From Chrysopilus asiliformis (taxonomy: Eukaryota; Arthropoda; Insecta; Diptera; Rhagionidae), in contig OZ035962.1 in assembly GCA_964034945.1 (NCBI GenBank), forward strand, positions 29,216,943 to 29,280,942: a DNA stretch of 64,000 nucleotides. Reading direction: 5' to 3'. Positions 25,310-39,180 of the stretch are shown here, in pieces. Both the position numbers and the translations under genes were made by a program. The number at the start of each line of letters is the position of its first letter. Position 1 is the first letter of the stretch. The notes beneath the pieces are model-generated. The model was not told the DNA's origin, made no database searches, and saw nothing but the letters and a program-made list of their open reading frames with translations.

Positions 25310-28300
25310 CTTGTGTACAAGATTTCTCAACAGGTATTGGAGCTACAGCCATGAAATTTTACAGGTTTGTTTAATCCTGGAATGAGACGATCCTATCAAC
25401 TTGGTGGAATTAAAAATACGGAAGTAGCCAAAATGGCGGCTTTTTAAAAATAAACATTTACGAAAATTTGACAAATATTTTAATTTTCAGGGAACCAGAT
25501 CGAAAATTTGTTTTAGCTCCTAGGTAATTTTTAAAATTGTATATTTTCGTCTATTAGATCTTTAAACTAAATAATTTCTTTGATCTTACAATAAATTCAA
25601 TAAAAACAAACAATAAAATGGTCAAATTTAGCTAATTTCTACTCGCAAAATACACTACAGAGCACGTTTCAGCTTAAAATTTCAATTTCGATCTCGAATA
25701 TCTACAACAAAGTTGAATTTAACAATTAAGTTAAGAATTGATTACTATGCTGCATTGATGAATCAGAAAGCATGAAGTAATTATTTCAATCGACCTTAAA
25801 TTAAGTAATAAAATTAAGGAACTATAATTCGTTTCAAATATCCATGCGAAATCAACAGAATAACATATCAAATTTTCAAAACCGAAATTATAGATCGACT
25901 CAGAAAGCTATACACCCACACACATATACAACTATATAAGGATTCATATTTATGGAAATGTTCTATTATTACAAATTTTCCTTTAATTTATCGATTGAAC
26001 GATATCTAATATAATTTGAGACTGAGGGATAATACAATACTAAAAGAATAAACTTGATTGAACATCTATCAATAGTGAATAAATGAATGATTAAACCAGC
26101 TAAATTGTACATAAATACTCCATTCGATACGAAAGTTTATTGATAAATGTTTGTAGTATTTTGGGATCAATTAATAATGCACTATTGTTACTAATTTATC
26201 ATAATCATTGGCATCTATTTGATGTAATTACTTAATTATAGTGAACTATAGTAATCAAGTAAGTCTCGTGTCCGATCGATCCTTGTATGGCTCCTTGAAG
26301 CCCAACAAAATTCGATAGATGCCATCCCACATATCTCTTTACAGAAACAACGGATGAGGTGTATTGGACAGGGAATTCCGAATAACTATGTAGCCAGGGA
26401 AAGGAATTCGTAATATGGTCAGGAAGAATCTCATTATGTAACAATGAATGATAGTACAATCAAATGTATCTCGCTATCTATTTTGACAGAGATGTGTATC
26501 TACAATGACTTGCAATTAACCTTAATGCATTGGTTGACATCGCTGTTGTCCGTGATAATAACATCTATGATCGGATAGTGCACGTCCCGTGGTATCTATT
26601 TGAATATCTATCAGATACAATTGACGTAATCCAGATGTATGTGTGGAGTCTTCCAAAACAAAAAACAAAAACAGAAAAATAGATATGATTCAAATACCCA
26701 ACGTGATGTATTTTTTTATATTTTTAAGATAATTTTAAACTACTTTTAACTACTACGGGCTGTCCATAAAAATCGCCTCGCTCATTTTAAACTTTTTGAG
26801 ATGCTTCGCCGTGAGATCAACTGTCTTTGTCGCTATGTCGATGTGAATGTTCCGGTAATTCTGTGAAAACACGTCATAAAGCCTGAGATGTAAACCGGTT
26901 TTTTGAACGGAACCATTATAATTTAAATAAACCAAAACCACGCCAACTTTTAAAGCAAATGCAGTAACCAAACTAAAAACCACAAATTTCAATTTTTGGG
27001 ATCGAAAATTATTTTCCCTTTTTTTCGGCCAGATTTTAACTTTTTTAACCCTAATCAGCTCAGGCTAATTTTGTCCTTAATCCACCCAGGCGGTGACTCA
27101 CAGTCACCATGCCGGAAAAATAGAATAATTTAATAAAAAAAAAAATGTTTAAGTTTGCACAGATAACAAGTGACACTAAATAAAGGCTTGTAAAAGAATG
27201 ATATAAGTTTCTAGGCAAACATTACGCTATTTCCTGTTAATCTAGAATTTTTACTTGTTTGCCATATACGAGTTAATTTTTTTATACAAATTCACAAAAA
27301 TATACCCAAAAATTCTATAATTTCTTCACATGAGGTAGTAAGAAAAATACTCGAATAAAAACTATGTTCGATGTTTAGCATTTGGTGTATATTTTATTTA
27401 GTACAAAGATTAATGATATAATCTTGACCTGTTGTATTTGTTTAGTTTGGCATTTTTACTCGTTAGGCAACGAAAATTTGCTATAAACATAAACAGACAC
27501 ACACACAACTAAACCTGAAACAGGATTATATGACATTAATTTGATCCATTCGATGACAATTCGCTTCTAGGATGATGGAACAACAGTCAGATAGGACATT
27601 TTCATCTATCTATCTTTCTATCTCTTTATCTCGGAATCTACTCGTATGTATCTTTTATAACAATGATTTTATCTCCAAAGAAATAAATTTCATCATTTCA
27701 GATCGAATTTTGTTGTTTTAGTAGACGTACATGTCACTAACTGGAAAAAAGCCTATGCCTGACTCTGATCTGACTCCTTACTATCCTAGATACCAGACAC
27801 TCGGATAAAATTTGGTTTAGATAGGCACCTAAACTACTCGTATAGCTCCATAAGGCATCCATAAAATGTTTCAGTTCATTTTTTATTTTCTACCCAACAC
27901 ATATAAAAGATGATGATTAATAGCATCCAAGTTCAGATTGCTATTTTCTTGTCCTTTTTTTTGATTTTGGGTGACGGGCAAAAAGGACACCGCCAACTAG
28001 GATTTCTACATTTCGTTTGCGTTTTCTATTCACGCTGCGCTAAGAGAAATGATTAATATTCCCAAAGGCTGAATGTGTGAAACTAAAATGAGAATTATGT
28101 GAGAGACCATTTTAGATACTTTGGTGTAGAGTAAATCTTGTGGGACAGCCCCCTTAACTTAAAGCATCAGACTGTAAACACAGATTCAACGTTATCTAAA
28201 TTTGTTGGTGAAAATGTTAAATGTCACACCTTTCAAAAAAAAGGCTAAGTTTTTCCCGATTAAAGTATAAAAAAATTTAAGATTTTTGAATATAATTTTA

Positions 28301-29160
28301 GCTCAGAAAACTGTTATTTTAAATAAAAATCCATTTTTTAACATTCTCTATTTTCAATATTTCTAACCTCATGATTCTAAGGTTTTTTTTTGCCTACTTT
28401 TAGGTGTTTCACAAAAATATTCCAACATTGTTTTTGAAACGCCTGAAAGTAGATTGTATTCTAGGTTAATTCATTTTTGTAAGTTAAAATATATTTGAAA
28501 ACAATCCATTTCTGAAAACTTTTCGAGACATATAAATAGTATAACACAATTTAACAATCTTGTTTTCTCTGAAAACCTCCTTAGTGCTACATGAAACCGA
28601 ATATGATGGATCACCATAAAAGAGAAAAGAAAGTTTATTAGTTCAAACATAATTTTAGGGAAATATTTGCAATGGCCTAAAGAAGTTTTCTATTTTACCC
28701 ATGGCAGAATCCTTAACTATAAACTGCCAAAGAAATATTCAAAATGTGTGTAAAAACTTTTGTCTCTTATTACATAAAAAAAAACAACACGAAATGAAGC
28801 TTTTCGAGAGCCGAAATTTACATAAAAATCGAACCTAAAGAAACTTTCAAGGACATGATTGTATCTTTATCAAAATATCGAAGAATCCGTCCACATACTG
28901 GATCCATAGCATTCATGTTATATTAATTTATTTTTTATTCACATGTATTTGAAACCAATATTTATGTATGTATGTCGAGGTATAAGGTGTAAGAAAAAGA
29001 AAACTTTAAAGCGAAATCGTCATTCAGGCTCCACAGATAATCACTGTATCCATCCGGCAACCGTCAAATACCGCTCTATCGCTGCAAAATTTTCCGTTGA
29101 TCACCAGTTTCCTCATTAAAGTTATTTTGGCTTTGAGGACACATTATTAATCAGTGTGTC
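25310..29160. other. AT-rich spacer, no gene seen
   Basis: A CTAT-type simple repeat occurs near 27606-27630. Short frames at 26232-26459 and 26753-26992 have no recognised motif. I see no RNA gene or element ends. Confidence 0.45.
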
Positions 29161-29349
29161 GTAAGCCAGCTAGCGGTCAGAGTTAACCTATCTAAGGTCA
29201 ACTCGTGCAGCTCCCAATGCCCTGCTTCACCTGCTGGTGGCTTAATTTCAGAATTTCTCCGACCACAGGTCAACTCAGTTTTACTTGCCCACATGCAGGC
29301 CAATTACGCCGTATGTAGGTCTTCGAGTTAGCCTCCATTTTTCTGAGTG
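29161..29349 (-). mobile_element. MITE family C copy 2, truncated and rearranged
   Basis: From about 29189 to 29349 it matches the reverse complement of the element at 1996-2278 and ends CATTTTTCTGAGTG followed by TA. The first ~28 bases (gtaagccagctagcggtcag) match the same family in the opposite orientation. The other terminus is missing. Confidence 0.7.
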
Positions 29350-30825
29350 TATGCGGATGTGAAATATAAACCTAAATCTTTAGGCCCAATTGAGTAAATT
29401 GCAGCGTTTTTAAGAACAAATCCCCTGTCCCCGTACTTTTCGGTGCTATTTGAGTTGTTTCATTAGTACCAAAATCCTCAAGGTTCCTATTTTGGAATCC
29501 CCACAACCCAAAATATTTTTTATTACCCCAGACTGAATTTACGAATAATCCCTCTAATCTCAAAGCTTTGATATTTTACAAAATATTGGAGACTTAACAC
29601 GCAATACATCGCTTCATTCAGAATTGCTTTAACCTTGGTATCCGAAACCTCCTTCAATCCATGTAAAAACAGCATGGGGTGCAAATTGTCCATGAGTTTT
29701 ATTAGTTTCTTCTCTTGCCGGTGTCTTCTTCCATAACAACACCTTTCCATCACCCAACGAAACATTCATCTTTCGTTATGAGAAAATCACAGCCATTATT
29801 GCCATTTCGAAAGCACAGAAGAATAAGAAAAAACAACTACCACCCGTAACAAAGCGAAAAGCACTAAGGGAAAATCATATATGAAAGACCAAAAAAACTC
29901 CACATATCTTACACGATGGTATTATTCTACCGTTCGTACGAATATCTACATAGTTTATCCATTGGAAAAACTCTACAACACCATAAGGGACAAGTGGAAA
30001 AAGGATAGAAACGGAACACTTTGTAAAAATGCGTTGGAATGAAAATCAAGAAAAATTGAGCGAACGTGTCAGGAAATATAACGGGAAAAGAAAAATGATC
30101 CCTTCTTGTTTTTAGGGGTTCTTATATATATAGAAGGGGACTGAATAACTACTTAAGCCCTGCGTTTCTATATATGCCACTGTGCTCCAACGGTTATTAA
30201 GTCTATGATATGTGCTTCTCTATACTACAGCATACAGTAATAGATGGATCGGTTGTAACTTAAAAAATATTCACATTCTATGCATAGTTCAAACGCTGAA
30301 TTCTACATTAGTGAGAGTAGATATTCGAGACTAATATTTAGGTTGTGCTGCAAGAAATGCGTGTATTATTTGTCAATTCAATTCAAATTGATTTTTATAA
30401 ACCTATTGAAGTCGTATTTTTTTTAGTCTTATCGAGCAATAGTATATATTTTACAAGTACAAAAAACCAGAGACGCAAATCGATTTTTGAACCGAAACAA
30501 AACCCCTAAGTTGTTGAAATTTTAATAAACCAAAGTCAAACCATACGTCGAACCGCTCTGAAAAACGGATAGACGAACCAAAACCAAACCAGTTTTTGAA
30601 AAAAAAATACTCTAAGTAAAAGAATTTTTTTATTGGTTCGGTTCACGCCTGAGTTTTTAGGATTGAAATTTTCTCATTATTTTCTACTAAGAACTATATT
30701 TAAATATTAAAACTTTTCTACTTTTATCGAGTACTTATACCCAAAAAAAACGTTTCCGTAACCTATATGTCTCAGGAAATATAACTAATACGATAAGGAA
30801 ACGCAAAAACCACTGAACAAGAACA
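29350..30825. other. AT-rich spacer, no gene seen
   Basis: Two minus-strand frames (29372-29563, 29523-29765) have no recognisable domain. Nothing else was identified. Confidence 0.45.
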
Positions 30826-31120
30826 AAACATAACAAAAGCTATAATTGCCAATCTGGCAATGCCCAAAAATGTACCATACGAGCGACCATTAACGAACTT
30901 AGCCTTGCATTTTACGAAAAAGGAATCTGCGTAAAATTTCAAATCTCTAGCTCAATCCGTGCGCCCGCAAACCGCGCCACAGACGGACGGACATGCAAAA
31001 TTCATTTTTCATTCTAAATACACTGGTGTAATTCATTTTTGTGTGTGATAACGGGATCTTGGCGTTACAAACGGTAAGGCAAATTTAATATACCATTTGG
31101 ATTCACCATACAGGTATAAA
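30826..31120 (-). mobile_element. Repeat family A, short reverse copy
   Basis: It reads as the complement of family A: it opens CATAACAAAAGCTATAATTG, has a minimal CAGACGGACGGACATGC microsatellite near 30982, and ends with a mutated CACCATACAGGTATAAA terminus. Compared with copy 2 most of the right half is deleted. Confidence 0.65.
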
Positions 31121-31648
31121 CAGCAGCGGTGGTGCATGCCGTGGTACTATAGTATATAGTAGTATTATATTAAAAAAAATAGTTCCACTTTTCTTCTTAC
31201 TCATTCCCTGCCACCTTCCAAACAACTGAAGAAATTTTAGAAGAACTCTTAGAAGAACTCTCCTCCATCCAAATCTACGCCTCACAGTGGTTCAGGATTA
31301 AAATCCATTGGCCAAAATTCAATTTTTTTGTGATAACCAATTTGATTTTTTTTTGATCAAAATTGATAGTAAATAGTACAAAAGTCGGAAATAAAAAATA
31401 TTAGGTCAATATCTTTAAAAATGTGTCTTTGCGGAAGCATTGAAATAGAAACTTTTTTTAAATTTTGCCAAAAAGTAAATTTCTTGATTTTTTACCAACT
31501 TTAAGTGAACACAACTTTCACATTTTCTAAGATTTTACATTCGTTTTTTTTTTTATTTGAATCAGTGGATCTTTCCCTATAATTCTGAGTTAATTTGGAA
31601 CCTGAACTATTTTTAAGTTAATTATAATTAAATATTTATTAGGAACAC
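31121..31648. other. AT-rich spacer between two family A copies
   Basis: No feature was recognised. The two flanking copies point in opposite directions. Confidence 0.4.
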
Positions 31649-32226
31649 TTTTTATACCCGTATGGTGAAACCAAAGGGTATATTAACTTTGCCTTACCGT
31701 TTGTAACGCCAAGATCCCGTCATCGCACAAAATAATGAATTACACCAGTGTGTTTAGAATGATAAAAATATTTAATTTTTGCATGTCCGTCCGTCTGTCC
31801 GTCTGTCTGTCTGTCCGTCTGTCTGTCTGTCCGTCTGTCTGTGGCGCGGATTGCGGGCGCACGGATTGAGCTAGAGACTTGAAATTTTGCGTGGATCCGT
31901 TTTTCGTAAAATTCGAGGCTAAGTTCGTTAATGGGCAAAAATAGACCATTAGGGGGGTACCCCCCATACGAACGAAATCGTTTTTTGTGAATATCTCAAA
32001 AACGGTGCATCTTATCAAAAAAGTCCAAGAACAAAAGTTATTTAGGATATGATTCTACATAAAACTCCCATACATCAAAATCCGATTGGAATAAATTTTA
32101 AAAAATCTTATTGGAAAGTTTGACTTCAAATTGGAATTTTGGTATAACTGTTCGAATTTTGATACGAATATCACCATACGGGTCTCCAATAATTGCCAGA
32201 TTGGCAATTATAGCTTTTGTTATGTT
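31649..32226 (+). mobile_element. Repeat family A, copy 2 (short microsatellite)
   Basis: It shows the inverted boxes ACCCGTATGGTG (31656-31667) and CACCATACGGGT (32172-32183), a reduced TCTG/TCCG stretch (about 31785-31842), and a perfect AATTGCCA/TGGCAATT palindrome (32191-32209) near the right end. Apart from microsatellite length it matches copy 1 closely, which suggests fairly recent spread. Confidence 0.75.
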
Positions 32227-32369
32227 TTCATATAAATTTGAAGTTTGAAAGATCATAACTTTTGCCCGTCAACAGACGTCAAGTCGAAATTATTTCCAAG
32301 TTATAGCCACAACAATTACCTTTCATTCTGTATATGGTTTTGTTGCCGTAAGTACCCGTATTGAGGCGC

Positions 32370-32850
32370 TAGCGGCGTTTTCATTAAGCTATATATATAA
32401 AAATGGAAGTTTGTTGGTTGGTTGGTCTGTTGATTTGAGATTACAAAACTCAAAAACTACTGGACCGATTTTTACGCGGTTTTTTGCAAAATGATCTGCG
32501 TTGCCAGGAGCAGGTTTTTAGCTATGTAAGATTTTTTAGATTCGAAACAATAGGTCCTGTAAGGATAATAAATATCCTTTTTCCCATTTTTCCTCACAAA
32601 AACTGGCTTTGGACGGTTTTCCGGGTCGCTGACCACTAATCCGGTATTAGATTTTCAAAATTCGAAACGGAAGGTCCTGTAAGGATAAAGCAAATATCCT
32701 TTTCCCGTTTTTCCCGGAAATAATCTGCATAAGGGGGTTTCCGGGGTCACTGATCGCGAATCCGGTGTTAGATTTTTCAAATTCTAAACGAAAGGTCCTG
32801 GTAGGATAACGTTTTTTCCGAAAAGTTTTTAAGTTATTTATGGTTTTTTG
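32370..32850 (+). repeat. Repeat with ~120-bp units related to the array at 7.9 kb
   Basis: After a 'ttcattaagctatatatata' lead and a TTGG-rich stretch, the marker GAAAC..AGGTCCTGTAAGGATA appears at about 32543, 32663 and 32784, so the period is 120-121 bases. The units share the GGTCGCTGA and CCGGAA boxes with the 7919-8402 array but are diverged. Confidence 0.75.
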
Positions 32851-33063
32851 GCATTCTAAAATTTATACAAAAAACGTTAAGCTGTCAACGTAGGATATGC
32901 TAGTTTTATGTAAAAAACAGAAAAGCAAAGTAGTGATATATTTTATTTAATACAATTTCGAAGTGTTATAAAATGCTGGCTGGTTAAAACCTGCTCTTAG
33001 ACGTCAATCTTTGTATTTTTATAATTTTATGACCTGCATTGAAAGTGTTATGACAGACATATA

Positions 33064-33968
33064 ACACATGGATCAATAAGTCCCGAGACTAACAATGAAA
33101 ACAACATTTTTTTTGCAAAATTTTTTTTTATTCATCAATATAATCACCTTTTAGGGTGATACAATCGTCACGCCATGCGTATCCCAAAAAACTGACGCCA
33201 TGACTTTGCCAGCTGACTGCTGCGTTTTCGGACGCTTCGGACGGCTTTCGCCAGCTGTGCGCCACTCAGATGACTGCCGCTTCGACTCTGGAGTGTAGTG
33301 ATGTATCCATGTTTCGTCCATGGTCACGTAACGACGCAAGAAATCTTTTTTATTGCGAGTAAATAGCGATAAACAGCTTTCTGAATCATCGACTCGTTGC
33401 TGTTTTTGTTTCATCGAAAGCAATCGCGGCACCCACTTGGAAAAAACCTTTTTCATGCTCAATTTTTCATGAAGGATAGTAAATGCACTTCCATATGATA
33501 TCTGTGTTATCTCAGCAATCTCACGGAGCTTCACTTTACGATCTTTCATTATAATTTTTGTCACTTCACTCACATTTTCCGGTGTAACGGCTTCCACAGG
33601 TCTACCCGAGCGTTCCGCGTCATTTGTGTCGGTACGACCACGTTTAAACTCGGCAAACCACCGACAAATCGTTGCTTTTGATGGACAAGAGTCCGGGTAA
33701 CATTTTTCAATCCATTGTTTCGCTTGCACGGTGTTTTTATCCATTAAAAAACAATGTTTTATCAGAACACGAAACTCGGTTTTTTCCATTTTTTAAACAA
33801 ACTACAAAACGACTTTACTCCAACCTCGATAACTCAGCTGTTTCTGGTCCGATCGACTTAAAATTTTGACACGTTTCAAGCAAAGGTTAGTACTCTAGAA
33901 AGACGTGGTTACTGGTTTACTACGAGCGTCATCTCTGGGTTAGTCTCGGGACTTATTGATCCATGTGT
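33064..33968 (-). mobile_element. mariner element with internal deletion
   Basis: The 905-bp element has exact 30-base inverted termini beginning ACACATGGATCAATAAGTCC and is flanked by TA on both sides (33062-33063, 33969-33970). The transposase frame on the minus strand begins at 33789 and ends at 33151. A typical mariner is about 1.25-1.3 kb, so roughly 350-400 bases are missing. The perfect ends mean it may still be moved by a transposase from elsewhere. Confidence 0.93.
33151..33789 (-). pseudogene. mariner transposase, C-terminal half deleted
   Basis: The 212-residue product keeps the N-terminal helix-turn-helix DNA-binding region (about residues 5-110, including the ATICRWFAEFKRGRTD block and the AERSGRPVE linker) and the first catalytic aspartate in VTMDETWIHHY (about residue 158). 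It continues to the SVFWDTHGV block and then stops. The second and third aspartates of the D,D34D triad lie beyond this point and are absent, so the protein cannot cut DNA. The first half has no frameshift. A protein able to bind the termini without catalysis could act as a competitor; that is inference. Assignment to mariner is confident from motifs and the TA-flanked ends. Confidence 0.92.
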
Positions 33969-34230
33969 TAGAGTTGCGGATTTCCCGAGAAAATCACAAT
34001 CTCGAGATTCGGGATTTCCCGAAATATTAAAAACTTTAATTCTCGAGATTCGGACAGTTTTCTGACATCTAGGTGTGCTACACAGGTGCAGATAATATGT
34101 TGATTTGATAATTATTGTTCTGGAAATTTGATCTTTAATTACCCGTAACAAGGATAACTTATGTACTATAAAGTTCACATATCTCTGCAAATAAATCGAG
34201 GGGTTTCTCCAAACATATATATATATTTAT

Positions 34231-34580
34231 AACAAGAATTACCCATGGAGAAATATGCCACAAACAGTCCACAAAATATTATATCATGGCGAAGACACCA
34301 TCAGAAATAATCTACTACCACTTGGAGATCTATCAGAAGAAGAAATAAAGACTACAAGTATTTCAGAGAACATAACACCAGGAAAATGTCAAGGAATAGC
34401 GCAAATGAAGACTTTTTTAACATATTGCTTGTAACATCAGTCCCATTCGTTTCGAGCATTAGACACCAATGGAAATCGCCACATTTGGAATTAGATGAAG
34501 AAGCTAAAAAGTTACTACATGATACAAACCCCTCTCAAATTATAGATGAAATACAAGAATTACCCCTAGACAAAATTTAA
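34231..34580 (+). pseudogene. Frameshifted coding fragment of a possible transposon-associated protein
   Basis: Two overlapping frames read like consecutive parts of one protein. The first (34231-34434) carries a YPWRNMPQTVHKILYHG block and an acidic SEEE stretch. The second (to the stop at 34580) carries NEDFFNILLVTSVPF and then WKSPHLELDEEAKKLL. The natural switch lies around 34390-34410 and needs a -1 (or +2) change. From memory this arrangement resembles uncharacterised proteins that are repeated in insect and cnidarian genomes, probably carried by transposons; I could not search this. It has no start region and no other domain, so I treat it as a decayed remnant. It begins about 260 bases after the mariner. 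Confidence 0.45.
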
Positions 34581-36694
34581 TTAACGATCGATGTTAATGA
34601 AATCTGTATGATAAACCAATTTTAGTTAAATTGTTATTTAATTTGGTGTTACTAATAAAATCCACTTTAACAATAAATATACTATGTTTAACTACTTATA
34701 GAATTTCACAAAAATTTAATAATAGTAACAAAAAATCATATTTTATGATATTTCAAAATTATTCAAATCAAAACAACTTTTTTTCTACTAAAGAATGAAC
34801 AGAACATGAAAAGTTGGGTTTTATTTGACAATATCGCAGAAACTAGTTATCCGATTTTGATGAAACTTTATGATAAATAAAGCTTGAAAACTCTTCTATT
34901 TAATAAAAAAACCGCATTTCAAAACTTTCAATGGATCAAAAGATATTGAATTTTGACCAATAGAAAACGATCTCGAACCACTGCCTGCCAGTACCCAATC
35001 TTTTTTTATCTCCTGAGCTCCCAAATGAATTTGTATCCGATTTCAAGCAAGTTTCTTTAATTTTCACAAAAAATTTTAATCTTATATAAAAGTTTTCATG
35101 CAAGAAATCTCACCCGATTTCTGTGATTCTCTGGGACCGTGAATATGAAGTTTGAACTTTTTTGATTTGTTGGAGTGGGGAGGGGGAGGGGCGTAAGATT
35201 AAATAAATGCTACCATTTTTCAACTCAACCTTAATATATTTCTGTGAACAGTGAAAAATCCACACTATCTACTGTAATTTCGAGAAAGTGTCAAAAATCG
35301 GCATTACTTCCAAACCAACCCAATAAATTGAACATGGCTTGTGTAGGATTTACGCGTGAAACAAACGTTAGATTCTTAACACCGTCATCGATATCGCTTG
35401 TGTCGGCGGCGGACGTTGTACACGTTTCAAAAATCTACCCTCTAATACCCAAATTCAACCCCGTCTAAGATACATACGAGCATCCGACAGTATTATTTTC
35501 CTAGCAAGGACGTTATATTGCTTCATCTGCCGATGCCAATTCCAATACCACGTGTATTCCACACCGAATCAAAATGATTGATAGGAGGATCGTACATTAC
35601 ATCTTTACCCTTTGTCAAAAGTCAAAAAAACCGGAGCGCTATTTAGCATTTTATTATCTCGAAGTATGGAGCATGATTTTTTACACTAAGGGTGTTTTTT
35701 CTTCTTCTTATTTTCATTCGAAGCGGTTTCGTCTTCTTTACTTTTCTTGATTTTTTATAAAGCTATGGTGGTTGAATTTTACCATCCCGGATCTGCTTCG
35801 CTTTTCTTCTTGAGTTTCAGGGGTGAAAATTCACTTTTTTTTCATTCGTGTTAGATTCCTCGACGTTTCGCCTTTTTAAAAATTCTTTTTGATTTATGGA
35901 TCCAAAGTTTCGGTCGGCAGGCAATAAGCTACTTTTCAAGGAGTAAAAACCATCAGTGGAAATAACAAAACATCCCCAATACTACACATATATAAAATAT
36001 ATGGCGAGTATCTTTATATATATATATAGATAGAAAGTAAAAAGATTATTGTATTTTGGTGGTATTTTTTTTATATTTTTGTTTCCCAAAAGCGAATGAA
36101 ACCTTGAAAGTGTAAAGTCTGACGAGATATCTTATAACATGGGTATATTCTATGCCCATTCTATTTTCTTGGCATTACCATTCCTTGTAGACTATTTTTT
36201 TTACCCTTTTATTGGAATACATCATTCCAAAATGTCAGAGATGTGTTTTGGTTAGTTATACCGGAAATGATTCCACTCAACTTTGGTTTAATTAAATTCC
36301 CATTCATCACTAAATAACATTCACTTAACAAGTAGTTATGTAATCAGATAAACAAATTTTAGTAATGATGAAAAGTTTTCAAGTATGTTGTTAATTTTCA
36401 TTAAGCTATATAAAAATATAAAAGTTTTCAGTAATTAAAACGAATGTGGAAATTTGTGGAAAAAAAGTATGTACAGAAGGGAATACCATAATAAATAAAA
36501 GTCATTATGGTGATTCTTTTCGATTTAATAAATTTAAAAATGTAGATATCCAGTCATGATTTTTTTCAAAAATTATTAGAGTTTGATGGATTTGGGTGTT
36601 TTTTTAACACTTTCTGGTCAAAAATGAGAAGAAAAAAACTGCAAAAACTGAGATATTGAAAAATTTTGTGTTCTTTTAGAAAACCAAATATGAT
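34581..36694. other. AT-rich spacer, no gene seen
   Basis: A 74-codon frame at 35244-35468 has no recognised motif. A TA run lies near 36018-36030. Nothing else was identified. Confidence 0.45.
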
Positions 36695-36697
36695 TTA

Positions 36698-36942
36698 GGC
36701 ACTTGGCACACCGAATGCGAATTTGAACCGCATTACGAAAAAGTTCAAGTTTACCACGCGATCTTATATCATATGTCATCTATATGAGCTCTAATTTTGT
36801 ATTACATAACAATGCGGTCTCCCCAAAATTGCAGTCTCTGCAAAATTAGAACTTATGTAGATTACATACAATATAAGATCGCTTGGTAAGTTTGAACTTT
36901 TTCGCAATGCGGTGCGAATTCGCATTCGGTGTGACAAGTGCC
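36698..36942. mobile_element. Harbinger/Tourist-like palindromic MITE, copy 1
   Basis: The 245-bp element is almost wholly palindromic: GGCACTTGGCACACCGAATG at the left is answered by its complement at the right (one change), and complementarity continues inward for roughly 100 bases. TTA flanks both ends (36695-36697, 36943-36945). Ends and TTA duplication fit PIF/Harbinger. A second copy of equal length is at 40664. Confidence 0.88.
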
Positions 36943-36945
36943 TTA

Positions 36946-39064
36946 GTCAATAAAAAGAAGAAAACCCGCGCAAACACAAATTAAAAAATATGCGCCGCAG
37001 GCCTATTTTGTAACAAGATGGCAGAATGGCTCAAATCATAATCAGGTCCAATCGAAAATACAATTATTCTTCATGATTTTTTGAATTCTAAAAAAGGTGG
37101 AACTAAATTGTGAAAATATCAATGAAAAGAAATAGACTGCAGGAAAAAATTTACTCGCTGGGTAAAATTTCATGACCAATTGAGCTGTAGTTTTGTACTC
37201 CATATCAGAATAGGAGTGTATTATATTTAGAATACCGTTTGTGCTACACTATGGTGTTTGAGATGACAAAAGATTTTGATTTCCGCATGTCAGCCCGTCT
37301 GTCTGTCCGTGAACACCAAAATTTTTTTACAATTATCTCGAAAACGGTGGGCCGCATTCAAAAATTTATAAAGGTAAAATGTGTCTAGAATATGGTTTTC
37401 CATAACTTTTCCACATATTAAAACCGAATCGGACCAATCCTTCTTTCCTCGTCAATACAAATGATTTTTTTTTTGTAAAACTATTGTCTGTATAAAATAT
37501 AGAGTATTTGGCGATTGGGCCTGGCGATTGGCCCCTGGAGCTCTTCGTATGTTTTATCATACCTTCTTCGATACGTCAAAAGCTTCGGGAGAACATAAAA
37601 AGCAATTTCGCAGAATTTCCTGATTACTCCAAATCATCTTTATAACCTTAAAGAAAATATAGCGGACTTTTGTATAAAAAATTTCCAAGTATCGCCCACC
37701 AAGTCAACATGTGCCGAGTGCCAAAAGCAAAACGTTCCTCATGATATTTGGTTCATTGAAAAATATTTAAAGCTTTCCAGTAATCAAAATTTGGAGCAGA
37801 CACTTGAAACTCAGAGGGAAGAAAAACTGTACATAACTTTTGATCGCAATAAAATAAATCTGTGCGTAAATGTATGCGAAAAGAAATCTCTACCTTTACA
37901 AAAATTTGGTGAGGAAGGTACCAGAAACATATAATTTTTTGCTTTAAAAATACATTTTATCCTCTGAGCATTGCCGCAAGAGGAACATAATCCGGTCAAC
38001 GAGCAAATAGATTGCAAGGATATAAAATATTTCGTGGATTGGACATTTCCAAGTAATAAACGACTTGGCTGATAGCATTTCATTGGCAGCCTACAATAAA
38101 TCAGATTCTTGGTCCTTACGAGAAAATAAAGAAGGAAATTTTTACGAAAAACAAAAGCAGCCCAGAATGCCCGGCAATAAAGATGTTGACAAAGAATTTT
38201 ACAGGAGTGAGTAAACTAAACGTCCCTAGATTATACGAAAAGGACAAACTACAAAAATAGAAACCCTTGGTCATATGTTTGAAGTCAACCGTGAACACTG
38301 AAACATTTTATTTCAATTTGCCAACTGAATTGCTCATTCGATATACATTTCAATGGTTTATATGGGAACCTGTTTCTTTCTATCGGGATAGGTCTTTTTT
38401 AGAGCTTTGGAATTATTCAATATAACTAATAAAATAAAATTTTATCTATTCTTGAAAAGTTGTTTTTTGCCACGATGTTATTTTTGGGAAAACTAAGACT
38501 GAAACATTAATTTTCGAGCCGTTTTCGAGAAATTTACAATAATAAGGAAGCTATTAAAATTTTCGTATATTTGCCACCTTTGAAAATTTTTTCAAATAAA
38601 ATATTGTTCGTATAGTCTTTCGAGTTTATAAAATCCCCACACTTAAATTTTGAGCCGTTTTAGAGAAATTGTTAATGTACTGGCAGACATAAAACTTTGC
38701 TAGACTTTCAACCTTTGGAAATTTCTGAAAAAAAAACCTTTTTCTGGTCTTCTTTCGAGGCCAAAGTCAGATCTCTAAACTTTTTACCGCGATTAGCCGT
38801 TTTTGAGAAAGTGTTAGTGGTATGCAATACGCTACGAAAAAGATTTGCTCACTAGATTTGCGTAGTCTATGACAAAACATAGTTTAAGTATTTTCACCAG
38901 AAATAGTATTTGAATGCGATAAGCTGTTTACAAGAAGATTGATGAGACAAAACATAAAATTTTCAGTATTTTGTAAATTTTATCAATCGCTTAAGCTTTT
39001 AAATGGGCTGTTCGAAAATAAGTCACGCTAATTTTAGCCTTTTTAGACCCTCCATTCTCCCCTT
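36946..39064. other. AT-rich spacer with small microsatellite remnant
   Basis: Near 37285-37312 a CCCGTCTGTCTGTCCGTG stretch is followed by 'tatctcgaaaacggtg', the same order as in family A, so a diverged relative is likely at about 37180-37460. No gene was found. Confidence 0.45.
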
Positions 39065-39180
39065 TTCCTCCTCTTCCTCCTCTTCCTCCTCTTCCTCCTC
39101 TTCCTCCTCTTCCTCCTCTTCCTCCTCTTCCTCCTCTTCCTCCTCTTCCTCCTCTTCCTCCTCTTCCTCCTCTTCCTCCT
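39065..39180 (+). repeat. 9-bp tandem array (TCTTCCTCC), about 13 copies
   Basis: A pure pyrimidine run on the plus strand (polypurine on the minus strand). It gives a poly-serine frame on one strand and a glycine/arginine-rich frame on the other; both are artefacts of the repeat. Long homopurine mirror tracts of this type can form triple-stranded DNA. Confidence 0.95.
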